From Lethocerus indicus (Eukaryota; Arthropoda; Insecta; Hemiptera; Belostomatidae): a DNA stretch of 64,000 nucleotides. Shown here piece by piece: positions 49,750-63,130 of the stretch; the stretch's first letter is position 1, and each line of letters starts with the position of its first letter. The stretch covers positions 806,001-870,000 of the forward strand of contig JACDQD010000105.1 of assembly GCA_019843655.1 (NCBI GenBank). The letters are read 5' to 3'. Position numbers and translations under genes: made by a program. The notes beneath the pieces are model-generated. The model did not search any database, was not told the origin of the DNA, and worked only from the letters and a program-made list of their open reading frames with translations.

Positions 49750-50993
49750 CAATTAAGAACAATTTTTTGAAGCGAATATACAAATTGTAGTAAAAAAAAA
49801 CGTAAACGTTGAACTCAGGGACGATGAGCTGTGACTGGACTGGGTCCACCTTAATGAAAACTCATCGGTCCCATTTGTTACTTAACTTAGGGTTAGTATA
49901 AACCACTGTATGGTCCGCCTTACGCAGTTCTCCTTGATTAAAAGTTGGAATGGAACCAGGCAAAAAGTACTGTATATATATCTACCGAATTCATTATAGC
50001 GGTTATCTCGACTGTTGGGAATATCAACGTGTACCTGCACGCTTAAAGGAATGAAGTCGCCGAAGGAACTTTGGGAACTCGTTTCGGTTCAATGACCAAA
50101 TATATGTAATTCAAAGCACCACTGGTTCCTGAAAGATAAAGAAGTTTTTTGTTATTTGTAACACACGTATGCTTTTTTAAGAATGTTTCTTTATTGTACA
50201 ATCAAATTTACAATATCCATATGATACCCACACATTAATTTAAATTGAACAGTACAAAATGATATAACGGTGGAATAACGTTTATGCACATTTCTGATAA
50301 TTAATAATGATTTGAGATGACTTAAAAACTGTTGATAGTGTTTATGTATAAACCCGCGCGCGATCTTTTTTGTTATACGCAGTCAAAATAACCTTGTGCC
50401 ATCAGGATGTAAAAGTATTTAATCATCATTTATCAGGTATTTGTGCCCAATTCGTACCGTTCCTTCTGTTAAACATGCATGACTGTGACTGATTCCCTAT
50501 CGAATGAATAGGAAAACCCGTGTTTAAATCTGCCCTACCTGTCTGTCAGTAGACGTAGTAACGCTCCTAAGCAGTTGTAATGTACGAAATTTTCCCGTAT
50601 AAGCTATTTCGTGTTGTTTATGCAATGTTAATTAAAAACTTATTTAGAGTATTTATTTTATGAGGGTGTATACATTTATTCAGTCAGGAAATTGGTTTGT
50701 CCTTTTACTAGTGAACATTGAGGGGGTATCATTGAACTTCGCCAAACAGCTGTGGAAGTGGAAGGAACCAACCTACTCTGGGTGAAGTAGTTCCGCGATA
50801 AGTTGAGGGTAGACCTACTTGGGGTGGTAACAATGAGGTGCACACAGACTCCCGCCCATTTTCCACATATTTACCTTCCCTCGGAATTCAATCCTATCAG
50901 ACCGCCCTCACACACAACAGTGTCACCTCTTGAGAACCCAAAGAACCTGGACCCGTATATTTATAACAACTACAACATTTATATACACATACT

Positions 50994-51054
50994 CACATTT
51001 ATATACATATAAATGTGTATTTATATGTGTACATCTCTAGATTTATCTAGAGAT
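50994..51054. repeat. Cluster of perfect inverted repeats
   Basis: CACATTTATAT (50994-51004) and ATATAAATGTG (51007-51017) form a perfect 11-bp dyad with a 2-nt spacer. ATCTCTAGA (51033-51041) and TCTAGAGAT (51046-51054) form a perfect 9-bp dyad with a 4-nt loop. Related ATACACAT/ATGTGTAT words extend the first dyad outward. The segment could extrude as a double hairpin. Confidence 0.6.
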
Positions 51055-54000
51055 CAACTTGCGATTGCATTAAAATTTAAGTAGTATAATTTTATTGCAT
51101 CGTAGCATTCATGTAATGATTAGATTATCCGTGAAAACGATTCCTCTAGAAGTTTCGGTAATTCTGGTCTAGTTTGGATAGGCGCGTTTTTGTCATTGCG
51201 ATATCGACTAATCGAGGAAGGGAAAAGGAAATAGACCGGTCGACCAGGAGCACTTCCAGAAAAGAATTTTCACTATTAGGCCCTCCCGCATTACCTACTT
51301 TGACAATGTATCAACAGAGAAAATTCTTTAAAATAGCTTACGTAATTAATAGTAGAGTATACTTTAACCAGAATCTCATGCAACCAACAGACATCTAGTC
51401 ATAATATTGATTAAGGTAGGTTAAAAATCGGGATGTGGGTTGGTTAGATCAGTTAATTACTAAACAATCAGGAATTTTTTCTTGTCAGATATTTTTTTTA
51501 GCAGAGGTTATTATTCCAATTCGGTAAGGTTCTGTATAAAGATTGAATGAAACAGCGCGGATAAAGGGTGTGAAGATTTTAATCGGTACATACTAAAAGT
51601 TTTTTCAGTGGACGCTCGAATCCCATCTAATCGCCGCACTACAGGAAAAAGTCACGGCCGGTGTATTATTCAAAGCGTGACCTAGTGATCTGTGATATCA
51701 CCCTGGGATACAGGATCCTTCTCGCTTAGAGGGAGGAATCGCTGATTGGTAGGAAAACCAATTTTCCTCCGTGTTTGTATTTCAGAATCTCATCTATCCT
51801 CGCTGAATCCCCGGTGCTGCCAGACTCCGTATCAGCCACCTCCCGCCTCTCATGAAGCTTGTATTTGAGGAAATATAGTATCAGCTACTCATTTTTTAAA
51901 TTGCGTTTGGTGAGGCACCCTAACTATTATAGATTAGATATGAATATATATTAATGCAGAAATGTAGTTATATTTTTCTTAAATTTTCTGTTCATAATTT
52001 ATTAAATTTGTTGCTATATAATTTGTAATCTGCTGCTTCATGGGCGAGGGAGCTTTGTGGAAGTACGATGTTTGTTACCTAAACGGTTTTTATCATGCGG
52101 TCTAATTTGCTAGTGTTTGCATCGTTTTTAGGAGCAGGGGTTCGCAACTTTCGCAGAAAATAAAGGGCGGTATATGATAGTGTCCTTCAGTTAGTATTAC
52201 AAAATCAATTTTTAGAGACCAAATAATTTTCTGAGTTTTTATTTATTTGTAGTGGGAACGAGCGTTAGCGCAAGAGCCATCAATACATAATGGGCCTCAG
52301 ACACATTAAAACGCGGCGGATGCGGATTGTGCGTCGCTGGGCTAGAGTTTACAAGATCCTCTCCGTTATTTCCACTCATGACGCGATTCTCTATCAGTCT
52401 GCACTTTTTCCTCTAAACATAGTCTCATTATGATATCGCAGACTGTAATATAGAATTGTATGAAAAAGACTGATGGTCGATCTGTTCAGTGCAATTAAAC
52501 GCTTTATAGTCCGAAGAATTCGTATTAAAAATATTTTAACTTTTATTGGTTTTCGTTCGTCCCTGACAGGAGCTACATACAAATTTAAGTGATAGTATGT
52601 TGCGATAATGGCCCCAGGTTATTGTGGTATAAGAGTATGTGTGATGGGAGGGCCGATAGCGAGGGCGGGTTCGCCTCTGGGTCGTTGGGTTGGGATTGAG
52701 TCGTTCTGTATTTTTGGAGTCCAGTTGTCGTCTATTTTCCGCCCGAACCGAAAATAACAGTATGTAAATGCCTACGTTAGACTACACCGCGCATTCCGAT
52801 CGTCTGCACACTACAATCCTATTTCTGTCCTAATATTTATTTATGAGGACTATTTTTAACTTACATCGCAGTCTGTCGCAAATTTGTCGGTCCCTGTCCT
52901 ATTAGTTACCTGTCAGTACCTGTCCTACGATAGTTTTAAGGCAATAGTTAAGATAAAAAAACTTTTCTATTTCTCGTAGTATAGAACCGTTATCGAAATG
53001 TGGCAATACTATTCGTATTTTCTGACACTTGTTTTAAAGGCATCATTCATTGATATTATGTACGTCCTAGAAATGCAGAGAGCAGAATAAATCGAAAAAT
53101 TTATTTTAACACTTATGTCATCAACCGCAAAACCTAGCAGACACATTTAATGAATAAACTAACCAAACAAAACTGAATTCGTATAAAACCGATTGATATT
53201 TATGGAAAATTCGGTCCGCCACCGCGACTGGTAACTGCTTCGACACGTTTACGCTTCATCGCTTTAACTCAGCTATGCTGGTTCCCAAATCGTCTGTCAC
53301 TTCGGTTTAAAAAAGAACTGTAAATGTATGAAAAATTGATAAGGAAAAATAGCCATTGTCTTGGGTGACGGAGAGCAGTGTCGAGTTATTGACCATTTCT
53401 TATATCCCAGCTTATTTCAAGATGTTTGTCACGAACCTCATTCATAAATATGTCCTGTCATCTGGTTCATGAATATCAATGAGAGGAAATAAGTCATATC
53501 CTGTTTAGCCCCAACATTCCGATACTGTTCTCCGATTGGCACCTATTTACTTTATTTGATGCTCAATTTATAACTAGACCGTCCGATATCCCTGAAGTTT
53601 CCTTTCAGCTGAATTCAACTGCAAACGCATGCGATGTGCACATTAAAAGCAAGAATAAATTTGTATATTACAAATTTGCGATGGTATTTATAGTACGTGG
53701 AATTCCTCATTTTTAAATCTAGTAATCCTACGATTTCGGATAGAGATTATATAACATTAACATTTTCTAGAGTTGTTATTATCATTATACTGTATAACTG
53801 ATTTATTGTCAATGGAATTGCAATTGTTGCCAATGGAACATCCTGTCTGCACTATTACTACAAGCCCCTGTATGCTCACAAGACGTGATGGAAATAGCAA
53901 TAGTTAAACGGAACAAATCTATTCAGAAATAAACAGGGAGCAATGTAACAACTTTGCAGAGTTAATAAATTGTTATTATTAGAATCTCATAATTCTAGAA

Positions 54001-54319
54001 ATGGATTTAGGGACGTTTAAGAGAACGATATACATACTATTCCAGGAAGAGTATTTAGATAACATTTATACTATTGAAAATTAAGTACATACAATTCGTA
54101 AGGAATGAAATGGGGAAAGTGAAATGAAATCTGAGGTCGAAAACACCAATTTATTTCCTGTGCGCGGACGTCAGATATCGCGAAGCGGGTTGGGCACCTA
54201 ACTGAAGTGACTTATAAATTCTGGCTCGCGAAATTGGCTGGTATGTTTTATATTTATGCGATATTCCAGTTAATTTCCTGGGAACAATCGTTTGGCTTAA
54301 AGATTTAGGGATGTGTTAG

Positions 54320-54550
54320 TTAATAATGTGGACTCCTTGAGAAGGTTGGCTTGCTTTTATGAAGTGGGCCGGTTATGTGAGCCCGTTTAAAGCCCCCTCG
54401 AGTGGCTAGGGCCACCTCGCCTCCTACCAATTTTCCGGTCTTATTTTTCACCTCCTCAACAGCATCGCGTGCTCTCCAAGTATTGTCGTGATACGTCCAC
54501 TCGGGAAATTTTTTCTTTAATTTCTTTACGTTTCTCGATAACTGACCCAT
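54320..54550 (-). other. Minus-strand 76-codon coding-like ORF, unrecognised
   Basis: The ORF starts at an ATG 5 nt after a CAG/GT-containing word and encodes a basic protein beginning MGQLSRNVKKLKKKFPEW. Further on are RARDAVEEVKNKTGKLVGGE and a basic tail ending SPHY. Codon use is balanced and GC is above the flanks, so it reads more like protein than other ORFs in the window. No domain is recognised. It lies antisense inside the long intron, so it could be a nested small gene, a decayed mobile-element fragment or chance. Confidence 0.2.
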
Positions 54551-55938
54551 TGTACCTGTGCACTTCTTTTGTTTGCATTCAAGTGAAAAAAGAAACCACT
54601 GCTACAAAACGATAGTTTTTATTATATTATTGTTATTGTGTTATATGTTTTATTATTATTTATTATACTATTTTATTATATTCAAGTTCTAGACTTTCTT
54701 GTCTCGTATAACAAAGTCCTTGCTTCATTTAAAGGACCTTCGTTGTTCTGAGTTTTTCTATATCATATGTGGATTATATATATTTCAGGAGGAATATTAA
54801 TATCGACAATTGATATTACCGCACATTTATATCGTGTATGAAATGCTTATAATTTATATCCAAATATTTATTTATAAGCTCTCCATTCTTATTTTATTTC
54901 ATTTTTCTACAACGGCCAGTTAATGAGTTGGGTTGGTTTTTTTCTAGTTATAACTTATCTTTAATTATCCTTAATGGTAAAATAAGGCTCTTACGCAATC
55001 TGAACGTTTTACCGGACGTGTGTCATTGGGAAGCGTCTGACGGAACATCGCATTGTTGTTCGTTCTCTAATTGTCCTGTGAAATTGATTCACATGAGCTA
55101 TGGAGATTTTCCTTCAGAATATCCACCAGCCTCAGGATATTATATACTTAAATTTATAGTAAGTGTAACTGGGGGGGGGCATTGTGAAACTTACGGCCCC
55201 TTGTCAAACGTCGTCCATTCTCGAATCACTGCTTGCAGGATTTTTGGCAAAGTTATGCTGGATTAAAGTGACAATTTTGAAATAATGATTCATGCTCGTC
55301 GCATTTAAAATTCAGAATGATTAGCATGAAAGGATGGTTCAAAATGATAGATCTATTGTTGCAGTTTGGTTCGTTCCTACCAATTAGACGGTGGTGATTA
55401 CATTTCGCACGGGCATTGTTCGTGTGGAGATCCCTCGTGATAACTCCCCATATCTTATTTGTCGATTGTATTTTTCAAGTCGATTGTTTTCAATTTATCT
55501 TTGTACCTCTCACGATTTGGGACATTCTTATGTAAAAAATTACGCGCTACCATTGATTGTTAATTGCGGCTAATTTTAGCTATATTTAACCGTGTATTAC
55601 TCAGAGGCTATATTCGTACCTTTGGTATTCTCTCATCTTATTGCCATTAAATTACAAATTGTTTTTATCGTCAATCGCGTGGACGTTAATGTTGAGAACC
55701 AAGAACATCGGTGCATCACCAAATTAAATTTTCGTTACCCCCCAATCATTTCATGAAACATGAAATAGAATTTACAGCTCTGTAGTGGGAAATAGGCGGG
55801 GATCTTCACGAAAATGATACCCGTGTGATACACTGTTTATTTTAATTGTAATAGCTGTAGCAGCAATAATGATTCAACAGGTGACATGTATTATTTTGTC
55901 CTTTACGAGATCCTTTTGTTACGCTGGGAAATCTGTAT

Positions 55939-55950
55939 ATGAATATTCAT
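55939..55950. promoter_or_regulatory. ATGAATATTCAT palindrome followed by GCA
   Basis: This is a 12-bp perfect palindrome, and the same core occurs in the longer palindrome at 58162-58175. ATGAAT/ATTCAT and the following ATGCA resemble POU-domain dimer sites. Confidence 0.35.
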
Positions 55951-56199
55951 GCACGACTTTTAAACGAAAATTCTTGCATGTTTCTTAATTGTCTATCCCT
56001 TTTAAGTCTCCGGAATGTAATTAAGTTTGCATTTCCATTTTCGAAACAGGAACGAATGTCACGAATATTTGCGTTAAATTTTTCTACTCTATAAGAAAAC
56101 TGTTTAATTTAAATCGAAATATTTATATTTCTTTTCATCCCCATTTACAGAGTAAGGCCTGAAATTATATGAGTACCTTGTTGAAGTCTCATAAGTGGG

Positions 56200-56244
56200 T
56201 AGTTAAGTGGCTGGAGGCGTAGGATTCGCACAGAGTTCGATTCT
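56200..56244 (+). pseudogene. Degenerate tRNA-like segment (A-box and B-box remnants)
   Basis: TAGTTAAGTGG at 56200-56210 fits the Pol III A-box pattern and AGTTCGATTCT at 56234-56244 is close to a B-box. The 23-nt gap is shorter than in a tRNA, and neither acceptor nor T-stem pairs properly. This is not a functional tRNA. It could be a relic of a tRNA-derived SINE. Confidence 0.2.
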
Positions 56245-56449
56245 TACGGCCTAATTATGAAATTCTTAATATTATAGTTTAAGATATGTTAGGTTCAGGA
56301 TTAGGCTAACACAATTTTTGTCTGTATTTGCCTTTGTTTAGGAAATTCTAATGTCATTTATTTACTTGTATCTCTTTTGTAAAGCGATATTTAATTTTAT
56401 TTTCATTATAATGATATCTTTGATTATGAAGAGCTTACTCTGAGAATTC

Positions 56450-56860
56450 GGTTACGAGTTCGCGTGCTCTCCGTACTGATTTATTATACCGGCGACGAGG
56501 AAAGCACACGCAACTGTCGTTCCGAATTTTCTACCTTTTTTGTGAGTTTTTTTATTCGACTCGGCCCAAGGCCCCAGCAAAGATGATCGTAGCCCGTGCT
56601 GTTGGCATTGTGCAATATTGGTGCCAGAGGGTGCTGAGAGTGAGACCCCCCCGGCCTTATATTCTGATATTCGAATCCTCCAGATTGAAAAACTCACTCT
56701 ACTCCTGCCCCCACCCTATATTTCAGAGGGGCGCACCTTAAAATAATCACCCTGCCTACCGTGCTTAGCCTCCATTCACTGTTCCCTCCCCCGTCTTCCG
56801 CACAAAGAAATCTGTTGCTTTTCCTAGCCGGACTTTACCCCTTCCCTTGTCATAACAGAC
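56450..56860. promoter_or_regulatory. GC-elevated, pyrimidine-rich island
   Basis: The block contains several C-rich and GC-rich runs (for example CCCCCCCGGCC near 56650) and no splice-bounded frame. The - strand ORF at 56452-56697 lacks recognisable features. Function is unknown; regulatory DNA is a guess. Confidence 0.18.
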
Positions 56861-57359
56861 AGTTCGAGAGCAAAACTATCACTGATTCCAAGCGGACGAA
56901 ACAATGAATTAAAAAAACTGTCCCCCTTCCAACTTTATGCATTTCAATAGGTTTTAAACTCCGCTGGGATATTATCGCTTCCCAGAAATATTGTTTTTGG
57001 AGTTGGAGGTATTTTCTGTTATAAATATTAAACGAGCGCGGAATGAATAATTTCAAATATCTTTGTCATTTATCCGTCGTACCGGAAACTGGAAGGGGAA
57101 ACCCGCCGGACCGAAAGGGGAAAATTGAGATGTTTGAGATGTTAATACCCCAACAATGCAATATCTCATGTGTCTATATAGAATAGTATTTATACAGCAG
57201 AACGGAAAAGCCTAAAATAATTTATGACTCTTTGCACTTGATATAACAAAAGGTCTGGAAGCCAACAGTAGTGGTTGTGCGGACGATATGCCGAAGCCTC
57301 CCCGAAAATAAAGTAAACTAATTATCTAACCTTTTTTCATTTAATTTAAACACGCAGAT

Positions 57360-57830
57360 TTCTTTTACTAACCTCCAGTTGTCTGCGGTACTAATTGGAA
57401 TGCAAGGCGAGAAATGTCTTTGTTTCCTGGAAATTCTCCGCCCATTTTATATTGAGCTCGGATTTCCCTTTTTTGGATTTCTGTTCTGGAACTGTCGGCG
57501 TCTTTTGCCCCTTTGACACTCGCACGATTGTTTACAGCATTAGGCCACGAGGAGTTTCGGGGGAACGCATTCAAATAGCCGTTCGTGTATATAGAATATT
57601 AATGAGAGAAGGGGCTAATGGGAGGCTGTGGATTGGGCTTATCTAGGCGAGGGGAGACTGGCTCCAGGTTTAATGGGCGCCTTTTTTTCCGTGCGGACAG
57701 TTGTTGCCGAGTCCGCTTCGATTTCTTATGAGCCCTTCCATCTGGACCGAACTAGATTCTCACGAGATAGAGCGATGGTTCTGGTCATTTATATTTTCCC
57801 CTGTGGTGTTCGTACCTAAGTCATATATTA
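57360..57830. promoter_or_regulatory. GC-elevated island with ORFs on both strands
   Basis: Open frames of 60-83 codons occur in two + frames and one - frame, as expected for stop-poor GC-rich DNA. No acceptor/donor pair or domain supports coding. It may be a conserved non-coding element. Confidence 0.2.
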
Positions 57831-58084
57831 TCCTAAGTCAGTAGTAGAATTAGTATTACACCTACTTGTTTATAACGCCGGAGTGGTTATTATCTTTAAG
57901 TTGAAGAAAGCTTGATTTATTCTTATGAACTCGAGGATTTCAATTAAATATACGTTTACAGATTTCTTATGGTGCCGATGTTACATCTCTTTGAACTCGA
58001 ATTACGCGTTTCCGTTGTGCCAATAAATTGATTTCCCGGTTCCGGAGTTCGGTAATCATCAATTAACGTCAGTAATCAGCGTGT

Positions 58085-58175
58085 TTGTTAACAATTAACA
58101 TTATTTAGTTGTTAATGTTGTCATTTGCATACATACAAGTTCACGGGCCGGAATCTCTATGCATGAATATTCATG
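58085..58175. promoter_or_regulatory. Cluster of POU/HNF1-type motifs
   Basis: GTTAACAATTAAC (58087-58099) is one mismatch from the HNF1 dyad consensus. ATTTGCAT (58123-58130) is a perfect octamer in reverse. CATGAATATTCATG (58162-58175) is a 14-bp perfect palindrome preceded by ATGCAT. Three homeodomain/POU-type sites within 91 bp suggest an enhancer; binding is inferred. Confidence 0.35.
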
Positions 58176-58906
58176 TATCCGTCCGAATTCATGGGGCTGA
58201 TAATTCTTTGTTTTCATAAAATTATGTCATAGTGGAATGCTCATTTAATAAACATGAAAGACGTCATTAATAATTGATTAGTGAAGAAAAAGGAAAACTT
58301 TAGATCCTATTTTTGTTTCTAATAAGGTACCGCTCATTTAATGGGTAAATGACACCAAAGCAGGTTTAATCAACCTCCATTCTCAAATGCGGCGTCTTTG
58401 CGTTTGTGTCATAATTTCGACGGTTTATTGTGTGCAGAATGTATGGCTTGTGGGGAACGCGGTGGGGAGAGGATCTGCGATAGAGCAGATATATATAAGC
58501 TCCCAAATGCATTTAGGATTTAATGAAGTTAGACTGGTTTATGGCGGCGCTGGCTGGGAGAAGTAATTTGGCCTGGATATTTCGGGGCCCTAACAACCCC
58601 TCAAATAGGTTATTTGTTTTTACTGGCCGCCCGCTTCAACCGTTCAATATAGGATAGACACTGTTCTGTCCCCCGCTACCAATTTCCGCTTTTCCCTTCT
58701 TGTCACTCCCCACTACCCTCCATCTTGCGTCTTTCCGAAAACCCAATTTCATGAGCCTTGTTTCATATTGAGAGCAGGTTTATTAACCTTATCGAAAGTT
58801 ACTTACGATTTTTTGTGCTTTTATTTTTCCCCTTTCCTGAACTGGAGAGATTGAACGTGTCCAGGATGAAATAAGTTCTTTCTATTGTCGCTTAAGATTT
58901 CTTTCC

Positions 58907-58945
58907 TTCTCCATATATATTTTCTTTCTTTTCTCCATATATATT
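58907..58945. repeat. 24-bp-period tandem duplication
   Basis: TTCTCCATATATATT occurs at 58907-58921 and again at 58931-58945, separated by a T/C-rich linker. Confidence 0.65.
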
Positions 58946-61900
58946 CTATATTTGGATGTAAAGTATCGTCTGACGGAATTAGTGGGAGGGTCTTCGAGAG
59001 TTTGGCATTCATCACTTGTTTCTATCTTCACTCGCTGATTTGGCCCTGCGGTAGACCGATTTCGGTTTCTCACCAACTTCGGTAAATTGATGAGTCACCT
59101 CTGCAAGTACCTGTACCTTATGATATTATTAACGGCGAGAACCCAGAGTCCAGTCTGGCTTAGGACAAAATAAGCACGAGGAGAGAGAAAATCGAATTAC
59201 GAATTATATTATTCAGTTTACTTTGGCACAATTGATGTAAGGCAATAATAATATTAGGTGGTATTTGAGCTATAAAAAAATAAAGAATTAATTTAATTAA
59301 ATGGTATATAAAAATATTTGTGTATAATTATCTCGTAATAATCGTATTACCGTAGTATGGAGTATGTGAGAGGACACAATCCTATTACCTAACAACCTTC
59401 GGATAAAGCGTGGGATGAGTGTCACCGAAAGGATGTCAAGGGAGGCTAAACCCAATTTAAAGAGACTTAAAGCTTAGCGACCGTCTGCTTAACAGGTGTA
59501 TGCAAAAACGAGGAATCAGCCCAAGTCGTCACGATTAATAATGGTTCTAATTAATAAGTTTGGATTTGTGTTATGTTGGCGTTATTATTAATTGCTGGTA
59601 ACAGAGATTACTCTGAAGGTTTTGTATACTTATATATTCAACCTGATAACTTATAGCGTTATTTGAGTATGAAATATGAATTCACTCAGAAATATTAGAA
59701 AATAAATACAGTAAAAAAAAGAATTCCTCTTGTTTTTGAGGCGAAATTGACGTCGACATTTGGGACTAACGAGATATGATTAATTTATCAAATGGAAAAT
59801 AACTATATTACACATACAACACTTGTTACCATTTATACTGTTTCATGTTTCTTTTTCCCCTTCTTCTTCTTCTAGTATTTAGGATCCCTTGATATCTGTG
59901 TTATTTTGAAAGGGTTCTCACCGTGTATCTTCAAAAAAAAGCCATTTGTTCGATGTCGGCAGTGAATCGGCCGGTGAATTAATTAGTCAAATTTTAAAGA
60001 AACAGTTCAGTTGGACCCTCCCGGGCCGCCGGACTTAGGGCTCTGAAAAGCCCAGTACATTCCCCTATTGAGTCGATCCCTCTTGCAATTTCTAATGAAT
60101 GTTTTGCATTTTCTTTTGAATTTTAGTTTGGACTGAGAGTAAACTTTATCCAGTCTGTTTGTAAAGAACACACCGTAGAAATTACCCCAATTATACAGTT
60201 ACTTCACTACGATTAATTTAACTTCAAAAATATTTTTGTAATATTAAAAATGAGTTTATAATATTTAAGGAATTGTGAATGTTTCGTACTTTGCATACAT
60301 CTTACAAATTACACAAAAAAGAGAACATTGACAGGCTACATTCTTATAAATAATGAGTGAACAAACTGTTATATTAAAGCTTTGTAACTGTGTTTATTCA
60401 CTCGAAAATGGGATTCTACCATCCTCCCTTACTTTCGTCATCCACAACATTTTGATAAAGCGGTGATATTTACTGTTATTGTTATTATTTAATATTGTTT
60501 AGTTATTTAATTGCCCGATAGAAAGATAAGCACTGTAATTGGGTTATATCAGTTTTCCCTTGATCTTTTTTTATCATTGACAGGGACATTATCTCCTGAT
60601 ACTTATAATTCTCTTTTAACTTGAAATAGATTATTTTTTAAGGTTTAGGAAATTGGGACGTGGGTAGTGAGTGAGTAGGTAAGTGAGAATGGTGAAAGTC
60701 GGTTCAGAAAAACTCCAATTCGTTACGCGTTTTCCGATCTGAATTTCCCCGGCTTTCCTTTTCCACCCACATTACCCAATTGTGAGTACGGTTATGTGTT
60801 GGTGGTTCCCCATTCGCGTGTCTTTTAATTCTCTTATTTTAATACTTATTTTTACTACGCTCTTTTGTATTGTTAACTACAAAAATTTGTTTAATAAAGA
60901 TATGATAAGCAATGTTTAGAAAATTGTTCTTTTCTGCACACGCTTCATCTCTATACAATTTTATGGATTTACTGTATATGGCACTAAAATCTTACTTTTC
61001 TAATAAAACGTTTAGAACTTTTTTAATTGTTTCATCCCATAAAGTGTAGAGCTTTTATATCCCTTAGTACCTGGTAGCTACATTTCGCATAAAATTAATT
61101 CCTTTTTACGCCATTTCGTTCATTTGGCCAGTGTTCCTGAAATGTGGAGTACTGAACTTTTGTAAGGAAGCTGGAATAGGAAACTCTAAGCTCGCATGGG
61201 AGAGCCTACTATGATTGCGTCTAAACACGGGCGCATTTATGCCCAGTGCAGAAACCGTTTGTTTGCCTCGCTACGAAGTCTGGTGTTCACCGAGCGTTAC
61301 GCATTTAACCCACCCGTCAGGCTGGCATTCACTTTAGATTCTGAGATGCGGCTAATTATAGACGGGACAAGATTGTATTTTACTGAACGACTAAGAAGGT
61401 CCTATTATAATAAAATTAAACTGACTTTCGTCCAATTTTATCTTACAAATAAAACGATTTTGTGATACGTTGAAACCATGGATTGAAAATGAAATCATTC
61501 ATACAAATGCCCTTTTATATAACGTTAGAATTTATTTTTACCAGTTTCTGCTTGAAATCCGTACCGATTTTTAATCATCATAAGATGCCCGATGATCTTA
61601 TTAATCTTACCAAATTGTTTCAGTTTTACAATGAAACAAGCAGCTGGTGTCAACATCTTCGATAGACATCGATAGGCGATGTGTGAATTGAATTATTTTC
61701 CGCCCAATATTGTCGTTAGTTGTGACTCCCTTTGTAATTTAAGGAGTGGAGATATAAATTTACGTCAAAATAAAAAGTACAGTATGTCTAAAAAAATAGT
61801 ATTGACAGAAACCGAAAACAGTATTGAGAAAATTTAAAAATTGACAGTTTTTTGTTTAGCCGAACTCATCAGTTATGCCCATTGAATTTAAAGGAACTAG

Positions 61901-62459
61901 CGTAAACTCGAGAATGAACTAACTTGGCGACCGATTCCTCGTTAATGGTATTTCTGGAACTCGGTGTGCATCCAACTTCTAATGGAATTACTGTGTTTTC
62001 TAATATAATTCATTACGCGCAATTTACCACGTATCCCATTGAGACCGCCAAAGGACATTCCGCTGGTTTCTCTCCTTCGTTATTTGATTTCAACTGAGCC
62101 CGAAAACATCGAGTGTTTCGAATATATGTATATTTCAACAGTTTGTAGTCAACTCCCAATATATTTCTAGTTATACTGGAATTAGCGCTTCTTCTCTTTT
62201 GATGAATTGATATTTTTCTATCGAAGGAATTATTTATATTTTTTGTATAGAGCTCTAACTGCTGGCCATGCCGGACCTTTCTCTCAACCGGCTTCTCGGT
62301 CATTGCGACGAGCTAGACCGGTAGCAAATCGAATTTTCCATTCAAACTAAAAATTCCAGACTGTTATGTACCGATATTCCTGTCTGTAACTTATTCGCAC
62401 CACTATCCAGAAGTGCAATTGAAATTCGTGTTTAGTGGGCAGAGGCACGCACATTCTTC

Positions 62460-63130
62460 TGGAATTGAATTGGCCGCTTAGACGAACGGAGGAAGACCAA
62501 CCAGTTACTTGGAGACTTGACCGTGACGTGTAAAGGCCGTCGACCTAACGATTCCGTCAGTCGGCGAGGAGTAGAAGGAAATTGGATATCGAGTCCGAGA
62601 AAACGGAGCGTTGTTTGGCGGACGGCGGGGTCCGTCCCACTCCTCGGGTTCGACGACCCGACAGCCCCCCTCCCCGGCGTTATGGATGGTTAATTATGCG
62701 GGTTGCCCGCTACTATTACCAGTGCTATTGTCAACGGTATCAATCCCTGGACCCCCGGTCATATTGCGTCGTATTCGCGCACGCGGAGATAAAGCGGGAA
62801 TGAAAAAACAACTGGACCGGCAAGCGTTATCCCTTTCACTTTTTCCGTGTTTATACACGCCTTCCTTTCATTGAGATTGGCCCGTAGAGTGCTGCAGCGG
62901 TAGTTGGCGGGAGTGGGAGGAGCCTTTTGGCCTTTAATGGAACAAATTGGTCGGGACGTGATTTCTGTTTTCTGGTGCCGCTCACTCCAGTGCCGGCCCG
63001 CATTCCGACGAGAGTAAAAAGCTTTAGTAATCGGTGCCCTCCTGCCTTCCTCTCTCTGTATCCGACCCGGCTACCTACCGACATTAAGATATACATTATT
63101 CATGCCGGACCCAACTTTGCCTAGATTGGC
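62460..63130. promoter_or_regulatory. GC-elevated island near the window end
   Basis: This is the longest GC-rich block in the 3' half, with CGG-rich sequence at 62600-62700. Frames on both strands are open; the + frames give Arg/Pro-rich peptides without domains and no donor fits. It could be a CpG-rich alternative 5' end or an enhancer. I cannot distinguish these from the sequence. Confidence 0.25.

Noticed and set aside
54928..55266. 112-codon + ORF
   Set aside because: Crosses a nine-G run and AT-rich sequence; no family resemblance.
56130..56156. CTTTTCATCCCCATTTACAG followed by AGTAAGG
   Set aside because: The acceptor is good, but the donor is offset by one base, giving a 1-nt exon rather than a zero-length one. 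Kept only as a near miss.
60672..60682. AGGTAAGTGAG, a possible third ratchet point
   Set aside because: The upstream sequence is G/A-rich (GTAGTGAGTGAG) with no pyrimidine tract, so there is no 3' splice site.
61196..61465. 89-codon + ORF starting at an ATG
   Set aside because: The composition is moderately protein-like, but there is no domain, splice or promoter evidence.
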